From NCBI GenBank assembly GCA_023461115.1, contig JAEWOA010000018.1:1-5602 (forward strand): a DNA stretch of 5,602 bases, given 5' to 3'. The notes under the pieces are model-generated. The model was not told the DNA's origin. It was given only the letters and a program-made list of their open reading frames with translations, and searched no databases. Both the position numbers and the translations under genes were made by a program. This document shows positions 1-5,272 of the stretch, in pieces; position 1 is the first letter of the stretch, and each line of letters begins with the position of its first letter. This DNA is from Actinomycetes bacterium. GTDB taxonomy: Bacteria > Actinomycetota > Actinomycetes > Actinomycetales > Cellulomonadaceae.

Positions 1-481
1 ACTGCGACCCGTCCACGCCGACGACGACGGGCAGCGTGATCCCGCCGCGCCGCTGCGTGGGGATCAGCCCGATGCGCGCGGCGTCGTCGGGCACGGTCAC
101 CACGGGGCAGCGTGCGCGAGCGCTCAGGCGCGCGGCCGCTCCCGCCCGGCTGGACCGGCCGGTCCCCACGACGAGGAGCTGGGCGTCCGCGCTCAGCGCC
201 GTGAGCGCGGGGACCGGGTCGCCGTCCGCGAGCGCGGCGCCGATCTTGACGTCCGGGTGCTCGTCGCGAAGCCGGTTCCGCGTGGCCTCGAGCTCGGTCA
301 GCAGATCCTGCGCGACGGGCACGGAGACGGCCGCCCACAAGGCTGGCGTCGGCTGGCTGACGGCATGCACCAGGATGGCCGGGGCGCGGCGACGTCGCGC
401 CGCGGCGATCCCCCAACGCGCGGTGCGCTCACTGCGCACCGAGCCGTCGATCGCGATCAGCACTGGGCCTTCGAGCCGCAT
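1..481 (-). CDS. Universal stress protein, tandem UspA type (3' end outside window)
   Basis: The minus-strand frame opening at the ATG at 481 is uninterrupted to the left edge (160 codons visible). The N-terminus VLIAIDGS (residues 7-14) is the first strand and nucleotide-binding loop of a UspA domain. QLLVVGTGRS (101-110) through CPVVTVP (125-131) is the C-terminal part of that domain. VVVGVDGS (152-159) then opens a second UspA domain, so this is the two-domain form common in actinobacteria, normally about 280-300 residues. The phosphate-binding motif G-2x-G-9x-G(S/T) is degraded in domain 1: after G106 the second and third glycines appear as R109 and L119. Nucleotide binding may therefore rest on domain 2, which lies outside the window. 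Such cytoplasmic proteins respond to hypoxia, starvation or other stress, but the precise role is unknown. A strong Shine-Dalgarno sequence supports the start. The gene follows pirin on the same strand after 187 nt, too far to assume an operon. Confidence 0.93.
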   Translation of the reverse strand, partial: MRLEGPVLIAIDGSVRSERTARWGIAAARRRRAPAILVHAVSQPTPALWAAVSVPVAQDLLTELEATRNRLRDEHPDVKIGAALADGDPVPALTALSADAQLLVVGTGRSSRAGAAARLSARARCPVVTVPDDAARIGLIPTQRRGGITLPVVVGVDGSQ

Positions 482-489
482 CGGCGCTC

Positions 490-495
490 CCTCCT
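490..495 (-). promoter_or_regulatory. Ribosome binding site of the universal stress protein gene
   Basis: On the minus strand AGGAGG (followed by GAG) lies 8 nt before the ATG at 481. It is the strongest Shine-Dalgarno sequence in the window and fixes the start. Confidence 0.85.
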
Positions 496-531
496 GGCGG
501 GGACCAGAATCCGGCGCGATCACGCAGGTGG

Positions 532-551
532 TGGGGGCCGAACGTCCCGAC
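532..551 (-). promoter_or_regulatory. Possible DosR/DevR-like box upstream of the universal stress gene
   Basis: Read on the minus strand, this 20-nt stretch holds GGGAC-GTTC-GGCCC. That resembles the DosR dyad GGGAC-N4-GTCCC with one mismatch in the core arms, and about 15 of 20 positions fit the full mycobacterial consensus by hand alignment. It lies 50 nt upstream of the stress-protein start codon, a reasonable place for an activator site, and stress-protein genes are classical DosR targets. In DNA this GC-rich such a match can occur by chance. The rest of the 482-668 gap shows no gene, no strong -10 box and no convincing terminator. Confidence 0.25.
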
Positions 552-668
552 GCCAGCCGGCCGCCAGGCGGACGGCGCCGCGTATGCGGCCGCGCAGCCC
601 GAATGAGGCGCCCGGGGACGCCAGGTGAGGGGCGGAAGGAAGGACCGCGCGCCGATCGCGTCGCCGGC

Positions 669-1646
669 TCACCCAGTCCCGCGGTGGCGTGGCCGGAGCC
701 GCAGATTCGGCAGCTCCGGCGCGGGGATCCGTTCGTCGTGCCCGGCGACGGCGCCGAACCGCGTCGCGCGGTCGGCGGACTCCCAGTCGGCGCGCGCCTG
801 TGCGACGGCGTCATGGTCGCGTCCGACGAAGTTCCACCACATGACCACGTCGTGCGCGAACGGCGCCCCGCCCAGCAGCAGCACGCGCGCGTCCTCGTCG
901 CACGACAATCGCACGCGGTCCCGGCCGTCGCCCAGATCGACGATCGGCCCGGGCTCCACGCGCGTGCCGTCTACCACCACCGCGCCCTCGAGTACCACGA
1001 GCGCGTGCTCGAAGTCCTCGCGCAGCGGCATGGTCCGCCCGGCGCCCGCGGACACCGCGACGTCCGCCCCGAGCAGCGGCGTGTGGACGGTCGCGGGGGA
1101 GCGCGCCCCACCGAGCTCGCCGACCATCACGACCGCACGCAGCCCGTCGCCCGTCCACACCGGCAGGTCGACGACCTGCTCGAACCCCGCCGGACCATCC
1201 GCGGCTCCGTCCGGGAGCACCACCCACAGCTGAACCGCGTGGACCATGCCGACAGCGGCCTCCGCGCCTCCCGCGGCCACCGAGAACTCCGAGTGCGCGA
1301 CGCCACGGCCAGCCGTCATGAGGTTGAGCTGCCCTGGCCTGACCACGACGTCCGAGCCGACGCTGTCCCGGTGGCGGATCTCGCCGCGCAGCGGCCAGGT
1401 GACCGTCTGGAGCCCGACGTGCGGGTGCGGGAGCACCCGCATCTCGACTTCCTGCGGACCGAACTCGTCGAGGAAGCACCACGACCCGACCAGGGGAAGG
1501 CCGCGCTGCGGCAGCGTCCGGCGCACCCGCATCGCGCGGATCCCCCCGAGCGGGACCTCACGCGCCTCGAAGACGTCGACGCGCGGGCCCCGGCGGCCCG
1601 GCACGCCGCACACCTGGGCCGCGGGCCGCGCCTCCAGATTCGTCAT
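669..1646 (-). CDS. Pirin family protein
   Basis: This is a complete 325-residue bicupin of the pirin family, cytoplasmic and metal-binding. Family members act variously as quercetin 2,3-dioxygenases, redox sensors or transcriptional co-regulators; the role here is not known. The N-terminal cupin shows the full metal-ligand set: H74 and H76 in LPHPHVGLQTVTW, and H118 and E120 in GRGVAHSE, matching the two His-x-His/His-x-Glu pairs of human pirin. FEAREVPLGG and RRTLPQRGLPLVGSWCFLDEFGP (residues 26-64) are the typical N-terminal pirin block, which supports the ATG at 1646 over internal starts. The second cupin (about 185-260) ends in the family-typical VMWWNFVGRD (268-277). No good Shine-Dalgarno precedes the ATG; a TAAGTT box 6 nt upstream suggests leaderless expression. 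The gene is divergent from the sigma factor gene, 56 nt apart, so the two share a control region. Confidence 0.94.
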   Translation of the reverse strand: MTNLEARPAAQVCGVPGRRGPRVDVFEAREVPLGGIRAMRVRRTLPQRGLPLVGSWCFLDEFGPQEVEMRVLPHPHVGLQTVTWPLRGEIRHRDSVGSDVVVRPGQLNLMTAGRGVAHSEFSVAAGGAEAAVGMVHAVQLWVVLPDGAADGPAGFEQVVDLPVWTGDGLRAVVMVGELGGARSPATVHTPLLGADVAVSAGAGRTMPLREDFEHALVVLEGAVVVDGTRVEPGPIVDLGDGRDRVRLSCDEDARVLLLGGAPFAHDVVMWWNFVGRDHDAVAQARADWESADRATRFGAVAGHDERIPAPELPNLRLRPRHRGTG

Positions 1647-1652
1647 GCGCCC

Positions 1653-1658
1653 AACTTA
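1653..1658 (-). promoter_or_regulatory. Putative leaderless -10 box for pirin
   Basis: On the minus strand TAAGTT (TANNNT type) is separated by 6 nt from the A of the pirin ATG at 1646, the geometry of a leaderless actinobacterial transcript. No clear -35 is seen in the 56-nt divergent region 1647-1702. No comparable -10 box was found for the sigma gene on the other strand. Confidence 0.45.
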
Positions 1659-1702
1659 GGCGCCGTGCCTCACATCCAGCGCGCCCGCCACGTCTGCACA
1701 CT

Positions 1703-2287
1703 GTGAACGTGAAGCCGCCCTTCGAGCAGGTCGTCACCGCGCACGGCCCGACCGTGCTGCGGGTGTGCCGCGCCACGCTGCCGCCCGCCGACGCGCACGA
1801 CGCCTGGCAGGAGACGTTCCTCTCGGCGCTGCGCGCGTGGCCCGCGCTGCCGGCGGACGCGGATGTCGAGGCGTGGCTCGTGACGATCGCGCGCCGCAAG
1901 GCGATCGACGTGCACCGCGCAGCGGCCCGCAGGGCCGTGCCGCTCGGCGACCTCCCCGAACGTGCCGCGCCGGACGCCACGCGCGACCTGGACCTCGTCG
2001 CGGCCGTGGCGGCGCTGCCCGACCGGCAGCGCCACGCGGTCGTGCTGCACCACCTCGGCGGGCTGCCCTACGTCGAGGTCGCGGCCCTCACCGGAGCCAC
2101 CCCGGCGGCGGCGCGGCGCGCGGGATCCGACGGGATCGCGGCGCTGCGGCGCTCGTCGCAACGCTGGCTCGACGACTTCCCACCCGGCGACCGCCCCGCC
2201 ACGCCCACCGACCACACCGACGCCACCGACCACGCCGCACGCCGCGGCGCGCGCGTTCCGGGACGAGGACAGGAGACGCGCCGATGA
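1703..2287 (+). CDS. ECF-type RNA polymerase sigma factor, coupled to ogt
   Basis: This encodes a 194-residue sigma-70 family protein with only regions 2 and 4, as in extracytoplasmic-function sigma factors. Region 2 spans about residues 6-75: DAWQETFLSALRAW (33-46) corresponds to 2.2 and WLVTIARRKAIDVHR (58-72) to 2.3/2.4. Region 4 spans about 98-150: LPDRQRHAVVLHHLGGLPYVEVAALTG is typical, but the recognition helix (AAARRAGSDGIAALRR, 135-150) departs from the usual TVRSRLxRAR pattern. A polar Pro/Thr/Asp/Arg tail (about 158-194) follows, with TDH...TDATDH repeats. I start it at GTG 1703; a second in-frame GTG at 1709 is possible, and neither has a Shine-Dalgarno sequence. Its TGA overlaps the ogt ATG (ATGA), implying translational coupling. 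No anti-sigma factor gene adjoins it. It probably controls the alkyltransferase or its own operon, but that is inference; promoter targets are unknown. Confidence 0.85.
   Translation: MNVKPPFEQVVTAHGPTVLRVCRATLPPADAHDAWQETFLSALRAWPALPADADVEAWLVTIARRKAIDVHRAAARRAVPLGDLPERAAPDATRDLDLVAAVAALPDRQRHAVVLHHLGGLPYVEVAALTGATPAAARRAGSDGIAALRRSSQRWLDDFPPGDRPATPTDHTDATDHAARRGARVPGRGQETRR
2271..2275 (+). promoter_or_regulatory. Ribosome binding site of ogt
   Basis: AGGAG lies 8 nt before the ATG at 2284, inside the end of the sigma gene. It selects the first of four in-frame ATGs (2284, 2299, 2314, 2329) as the start. Confidence 0.75.
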
Positions 2288-2343
2288 CCGACAAGCCGAT
2301 GACCGAGGCTCCGATGGCCGACGAGCCGATGACCGACAGCGAG
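2284..2343 (+). repeat. Four 15-nt in-frame repeats at the start of ogt
   Basis: Four consecutive 15-nt units, each starting with ATG, encode MTDKP, MTEAP, MADEP and MTDSE. The units diverge at a few positions each, so they are an old or drifting tandem duplication. They supply four alternative in-frame ATG codons and an acidic, probably disordered N-terminal extension outside the conserved alkyltransferase fold. Confidence 0.8.
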
Positions 2344-2895
2344 ATCGCCACGCTGCACACCACGCTCGTCGAGCGCGCTGCCCGTGAGGGCCTGCTCGAC
2401 GTCGCGTACCGCACGATCGACAGCCCCGTCGGCTCGCTCCTGCTCGCCGCGACGCCGCATGGGCTGGTCCGGGTCGCGTTCGAGTCCCAGGACCACGACG
2501 CCGTCCTGCAGGCGCTCGCTGACCGTGTGAGCCCCCGGGTGCTCGCCGCCCCGGGCCGGCTCGACGCGGCCGCCCGCGAGCTCGACGAGTACTTCGCCGG
2601 ACGACGCCACGTGTTCGACCTGCCCCTGGACCTGTGCCTCGCGCAAGGCTTCCGCCGGGAGGTCGTCGAGAGCCTCGCGAGCATCGCCTACGGCCGCGTC
2701 GCGACCTACGCGCAGGTGGCGGCCGCGGCAGGCCGTCCTCGGGCCGGGCGCGCGGTCGGCACCGCGTGCGCGCTCAACCCGCTCCCGCTGGTGCTGCCGT
2801 GCCACCGTGTCGTCAAGGCGGACGGCACGCCCGGCCAGTACGCGGGCGGCGCGGAGGCCAAGCGCGCCCTGCTGGCGCTGGAGTCCGCGGCGTAG
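2284..2895 (+). CDS. ogt: Methylated-DNA--protein-cysteine S-methyltransferase (O6-alkylguanine repair)
   Basis: This 203-residue suicide repair protein removes alkyl groups from O6-alkylguanine and O4-alkylthymine in DNA and transfers them to its own cysteine. The N-terminal ribonuclease-like domain starts near YRTIDSPVGSLLLAATPHGLVRVAF (42-66). The C-terminal DNA-binding domain contains FRREVVESLASIAYGRVATYAQVA (123-146), the minor-groove helix region RPRAGRAVGTAC (151-162), N165 of the Asn hinge, and the active site LPCHRVV with acceptor C173; GQYAGGAEAKRALL closes it. All key residues are present. No Ada-type N-terminal zinc domain is seen; instead about 40 extra residues precede the first domain, beginning with a pentapeptide repeat. 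The gene overlaps the sigma factor stop by 4 nt and has its own AGGAG, so it is very likely co-transcribed and coupled. The symbol follows the usual actinobacterial name for Ada-less members. Confidence 0.93.
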   Translation: MTDKPMTEAPMADEPMTDSEIATLHTTLVERAAREGLLDVAYRTIDSPVGSLLLAATPHGLVRVAFESQDHDAVLQALADRVSPRVLAAPGRLDAAARELDEYFAGRRHVFDLPLDLCLAQGFRREVVESLASIAYGRVATYAQVAAAAGRPRAGRAVGTACALNPLPLVLPCHRVVKADGTPGQYAGGAEAKRALLALESAA

Positions 2896-2898
2896 CGT
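2893..2898 (+). promoter_or_regulatory. Putative leaderless -10 box of the DUF2277 gene, overlapping the ogt stop
   Basis: TAGCGT (TANNNT type) begins with the TAG stop of ogt and is separated by 7 nt from the ATG at 2906. No Shine-Dalgarno precedes that ATG, so a leaderless transcript is plausible in addition to read-through from the sigma/ogt operon. No strong -35 is seen at 17-18 nt. Confidence 0.45.
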
Positions 2899-2905
2899 GT
2901 CCGGC

Positions 2906-3229
2906 ATGTGCCGGAACATCACGAACCTGCGCGGCCTCGAGCCGCCCGCGTCCGACGAGGAGATCACCGCCGCCGCGGTGCAGTACGTGCGCAAGGTGAC
3001 AGGGGTGGTCAAGCCGAGTCCCACGACGGCGGAGGCGTTCGACGCCGCGGTCAAGGCGGTCGCGTTGGCCACGACGCAGGCGCTGCGCGACCTGCCGGCG
3101 CGCCGGCAACCGCCCGCGAACCTGCCACCGTTGCGCCGGCCGGAGGTGCAGGCCAGGATCGCGGCGCGCATGGCGCAGCGCGAGGAGCACGAGCGGATGC
3201 ACGAGCTGGGCATCGCGCACACGCATTGA
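2906..3229 (+). CDS. DUF2277 family protein
   Basis: This small, 107-residue protein is of unknown function. The start MCRNITNLRGLEPPASDEEI (1-20) and the following AAAVQYVRKVTGVVKPS (22-38), with AFDAAVKAVALATTQALRDL (44-63), match the hallmark pattern of DUF2277 proteins as I know it: MCRNI, a PPA-x-(D/E)-x-E(I/V) block, then a YVRK(V/I)(S/T)G helix. That agreement chooses the ATG at 2906 over upstream in-frame codons. The C-terminal part (about 64-107) is longer and more polar than the short tail of most members, with a likely helix RPEVQARIAARMAQREEHER (78-97) and several histidines (95, 99, 105, 107). Cys2 follows the initiator Met directly and is conserved in the family. The gene lies 10 nt after ogt on the same strand, so it may be the last gene of that operon. 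Confidence 0.88.
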   Translation: MCRNITNLRGLEPPASDEEITAAAVQYVRKVTGVVKPSPTTAEAFDAAVKAVALATTQALRDLPARRQPPANLPPLRRPEVQARIAARMAQREEHERMHELGIAHTH

Positions 3230-3234
3230 CGAGC

Positions 3235-3283
3235 GCACCGACACCAGCACCGACACCGCGCACCGGACACCACGCACCGACAC
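3235..3283 (+). repeat. Degenerate C/A-rich direct repeats, GCACCGACAC type
   Basis: Four near-copies of GCACCGACACC begin at 3235, 3247, 3260 (with one extra G) and 3274, spaced 12-14 nt, just after the DUF2277 stop. The whole stretch 3228-3311 contains no T on the plus strand. It is non-coding between convergent genes. Confidence 0.6.
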
Positions 3284-3305
3284 ACGCACGAACACACGCG
3301 CCGAC

Positions 3306-3347
3306 GGGGCGTCACTCCGGCGCGACGCCCCCGATCAGTGGGCGTCG
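3306..3347. terminator. Two mutually exclusive hairpins between convergent genes
   Basis: GGGGCGTC (3306-3313) pairs perfectly with GACGCCCC (3324-3331) over a 10-nt loop. The same middle arm, extended to CGACGCCC (3323-3330), can instead pair with GGGCGTCG (3340-3347) over a 9-nt loop that holds the stop codon of the minus-strand gene. Stems are 8 bp and GC-only or nearly so, but no T-run follows on either strand. They could serve as a bidirectional transcription barrier; canonical intrinsic termination is not shown. Confidence 0.4.
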
Positions 3348-3643
3348 TCGGCGAGCGGCCACGCCACCAGGCGGGGGATGCCCTCGGGCGCGACCGCGGC
3401 GAGCGCCAGGAAGCGCGCCTCTGCCCGGTGCAGCCGGATGTGCTCGTCGAGTGACCAGGTGGGCCCGTTCGTGAGGCTCATCCCGCATGCGCACGCGATC
3501 GTGACGCGGCCGTCGGCCAGCGTCTCGACCAGCCCGACCGTGGTGTGGTCGGTGTAGGCGCGCACCTTGGCTCGCCGCATCTGGGCGCTCACGGCCACCT
3601 GGCTGGGGCCGTCGGCGAGGTCGCCTGCCGCGTGGTCCTGCAT
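3335..3643 (-). CDS. Unrecognised small protein with CxC...HxxxH motif, downstream of mqo
   Basis: This is a 102-residue protein I cannot assign to a named family. After a polar stretch (1-22) comes KVRAYTDHTTVGLVETLADGR (26-46), then VTIACACGMSL (47-57), a Gly/Pro turn, and SLDEHIRLHRAEARFLALAAV (64-84), probably a helix. C51, C53, H68 and H72 form C-x-C-x14-H-x3-H, a spacing close to a classical Cys2His2 zinc finger with a shortened first knuckle, so a small zinc-binding beta-beta-alpha fold is possible. No signal peptide or membrane segment is seen. The ATG at 3643 is preceded by GGGAG only 2 nt away, too close for a good ribosome site, and by a TACCCT box at 8 nt; M22 is an alternative start. 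It begins 29 nt after the mqo stop on the same strand. The function is unknown. Confidence 0.75.
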   Translation of the reverse strand: MQDHAAGDLADGPSQVAVSAQMRRAKVRAYTDHTTVGLVETLADGRVTIACACGMSLTNGPTWSLDEHIRLHRAEARFLALAAVAPEGIPRLVAWPLADDAH

Positions 3644-3651
3644 GGCTCCCG

Positions 3652-3657
3652 AGGGTA
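3652..3657 (-). promoter_or_regulatory. Putative leaderless -10 box of the small CxC protein gene
   Basis: On the minus strand TACCCT (TANNNT type) lies 8 nt before the ATG at 3643, in the 29-nt gap after mqo. It would let the small gene be expressed independently of mqo. The spacing is at the long end for a leaderless start. Confidence 0.35.
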
Positions 3658-3672
3658 CGGCGGACGCCTGCG

Positions 3673-5157
3673 TCACCGCTGGCCCGACACGGCCTCGTCG
3701 GCGAGTCCCTCGAGCTCGAACGACTCGTCCCACGCGCCGCCGAGGCTCGGCATCATCTCGCGCAGCTGCGGCCGCCAGGCATCGACCTTGTCGCCGAAGC
3801 AGCGTTCCAGCAGGTCGATCATGGTCGCGACCGCAGTGGACGCGCCCGGCGAGGCCCCGAGCAGGCCCGCGATCGAGCCATCGGCGGCGGTGACGAGCTC
3901 GGTGCCGAACTCGAGCACGCCCCCGCCCTTGCCCTTCTTGATCACCTGGACACGCTGGCCCGCGGTGATGAGCTCCCAGTCGCCTGGGCGCGCGGTCGGC
4001 ATGAACTGCCGCAGCGCGCGGAACCGGGCCTCGGAGGATGCCGTGACCTCGCCGATCAGGTACTTCAGGAGGCCGAAGTTGCGCAGCCCCACCGACAGCA
4101 TCGGCACGAGGTTGCCCGGCCGCACCGAACGCACGAGATCGAGCCACGAGCCGTGCTTGAGGAACTTCATGCTCCACCCGGCGTACGGGCCGAACAGGAG
4201 CGCGCTGCGCCCGTCGACCACGCGCGTGTCCAGGTGCGGCACCGACATGGGCGGGGCGCCGAGCTCCGCGCGGCCGTAGACCTTGGCGTCGTGCTGCGCG
4301 ACGACCGCAGGGTTCGTCGTGCGCAGGAACTGGCCGGAGATCGGGAAGCCGCCGTAGCCCTTGGCCTCGGGGATCCCCGAGCGCTGCAGCAGGCGCAGCG
4401 CGCCGCCGCCGGCGCCGATGAACACGAACCGCGCGTCGATCGTGGACGAGCGGCGATGGCCGTTCCACCGGCGGTCCTTGACGCGCAGGCGCCAGGTCCC
4501 GTCGCGGCGCTGGTGGAGCCGTGTGACCTCGGCCTCGAGCGTGAGGCCGGCGCCGCGCGCGACCGCATCCGTCACGAGCGAGCCGGTCAGCGCCCCGAAG
4601 TCGACGTCCGTGCCCTCGTGCGCGCGCGTGGCGGCGATCTGCTCCGCGGGGTCGCGGTCGGCGACGAGCGCGGGGGCCCACTGCGCGATCCTCGCGGGGT
4701 CGTCGGAGAACTCGAGCTGCGAGAACAGTGGATGGGCCCGCAGCGCGTCGAAGCGGCGGCGCAGGTAGTCGACGCCCTCGGCGCCGCGCACGAACGTCAT
4801 GTGGGGGGTGCGGGAGAGGAATCCGGGCCCGCCGGGGAGCCGGTCCTGGCTGTCGAGGTAGTGCCAGAACTCGCGCGAGAGCTCGAACTGCTCGTTGATC
4901 TTGACTGCCTTGGCGGTGTCGATCGAGCCGTCCGGCCGCTCGGGCGTGTAGTTGAGCTCGCAGAGCGCGGCGTGGCCCGTGCCCGCGTTGTTCCAGGGGT
5001 TTGAGCTCTCCTGGGCGAGGCCGTCACGGCGCTCGAGGATCTGGATGGTCCACGTCGGCTCGAGCGTGCTCAGGAGCGACGCGAGAGTCGCGCTCATGAT
5101 GCCGCCGCCGATGAGGACGACGTCGACGGGCCGCTGGTTGTCCGCTGCTCCTGGCAC
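3673..5157 (-). CDS. mqo: Malate:quinone oxidoreductase
   Basis: This encodes FAD-dependent malate dehydrogenase (EC 1.1.5.4), a peripheral inner-membrane enzyme. It oxidises malate to oxaloacetate in the TCA cycle and passes electrons to the quinone pool (menaquinone in actinobacteria). With the GTG at 5157 it has 494 residues, normal for the family. PVDVVLIGGGIMSATLASLL (10-29) is the Rossmann dinucleotide-binding strand, loop and helix, ending in E42 of ILERRD. ESSNPWNNAGTGHAALCELNYTPE (50-73) is the highly diagnostic Mqo signature. A C-terminal FAD/substrate region includes GGFPISGQFLRTTN, LFGPYAGWSMKFLKHGS and LLGASPGASTAVATMIDLL. No frameshift or missing key region is seen. The start is chosen because no ATG is in frame nearby, the resulting N-terminus has normal length, and TACGAT sits 7 nt before the GTG (leaderless). 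The small CxC protein gene follows 29 nt downstream. Confidence 0.96.
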   Translation of the reverse strand: MPGAADNQRPVDVVLIGGGIMSATLASLLSTLEPTWTIQILERRDGLAQESSNPWNNAGTGHAALCELNYTPERPDGSIDTAKAVKINEQFELSREFWHYLDSQDRLPGGPGFLSRTPHMTFVRGAEGVDYLRRRFDALRAHPLFSQLEFSDDPARIAQWAPALVADRDPAEQIAATRAHEGTDVDFGALTGSLVTDAVARGAGLTLEAEVTRLHQRRDGTWRLRVKDRRWNGHRRSSTIDARFVFIGAGGGALRLLQRSGIPEAKGYGGFPISGQFLRTTNPAVVAQHDAKVYGRAELGAPPMSVPHLDTRVVDGRSALLFGPYAGWSMKFLKHGSWLDLVRSVRPGNLVPMLSVGLRNFGLLKYLIGEVTASSEARFRALRQFMPTARPGDWELITAGQRVQVIKKGKGGGVLEFGTELVTAADGSIAGLLGASPGASTAVATMIDLLERCFGDKVDAWRPQLREMMPSLGGAWDESFELEGLADEAVSGQR

Positions 5158-5164
5158 GCCCTCG

Positions 5165-5194
5165 ATCGTAAGTTGACGTCGAGATAGTTGATCA
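5165..5194 (-). promoter_or_regulatory. Putative leaderless promoter of mqo
   Basis: On the minus strand TACGAT (5170-5165) is a good actinobacterial -10 box lying 7 nt before the GTG at 5157. A weak -35 candidate, TGATCA (5194-5189), stands 18 nt upstream of it. There is no usable Shine-Dalgarno: GAGGG abuts the start too closely. This is the best promoter candidate in the window and decides the mqo start. Confidence 0.55.
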
Positions 5195-5210
5195 CGAGGA
5201 ACATGTGATC
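5190..5210. promoter_or_regulatory. Inverted repeat, possible operator of mqo
   Basis: GATCAC (5190-5195), a 9-nt spacer and GTGATC (5205-5210) form a perfect 6-bp dyad. Relative to a leaderless start at 5157 it covers about -33 to -53, overlapping the -35 candidate. A regulator bound there could block or activate mqo. It also lies upstream of the divergent acidic ORF. I cannot name the regulator. Confidence 0.4.
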
Positions 5211-5259
5211 TTCGTCTCCCGGCCACCTGGCCAGGGGTGCACGCGCTCGCGCACGGCGG

Positions 5260-5265
5260 TACAAC
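5260..5265 (+). promoter_or_regulatory. Weak leaderless -10 candidate of the acidic ORF
   Basis: TACAAC is separated by 7 nt from the ATG at 5273. It matches TATAAT at four positions but lacks the final T. Together with the absence of a clear Shine-Dalgarno it mildly favours ATG 5273 over the in-frame upstream codon at 5237. Confidence 0.3.
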
Positions 5266-5272
5266 GGAACGT

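Noticed and set aside
500..513. Second DosR-like site (GGGAC-N4-ATCCG)
   Set aside because: Two mismatches in one arm make it too weak to list as a feature; it is noted only as a possible companion of the site at 532-551.
36..1706. Long plus-strand open frame across the stress protein and pirin regions
   Set aside because: It is antisense to two clearly recognisable genes, and its Arg/Pro/Ala/His-rich translation has no domain. Long antisense frames are expected in DNA this GC-rich.
1765..2283. Upstream extension of the ogt frame into the sigma gene, as a possible fusion
   Set aside because: The frame is open by chance. The translation there is Arg/Ala-rich nonsense while the sigma frame is sensible, and a good ribosome site with ATG at 2284 starts ogt.
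2068..3315. Long minus-strand open frame opposite sigma, ogt and DUF2277
   Set aside because: The plus strand carries three well-supported genes. The antisense translation is low-complexity Arg/Ala/Gly.
3644..4681. Extension of the small CxC protein frame upstream across mqo
   Set aside because: It is out of frame with mqo and its translation is compositionally biased nonsense. The ATG at 3643 follows a promoter-like box.
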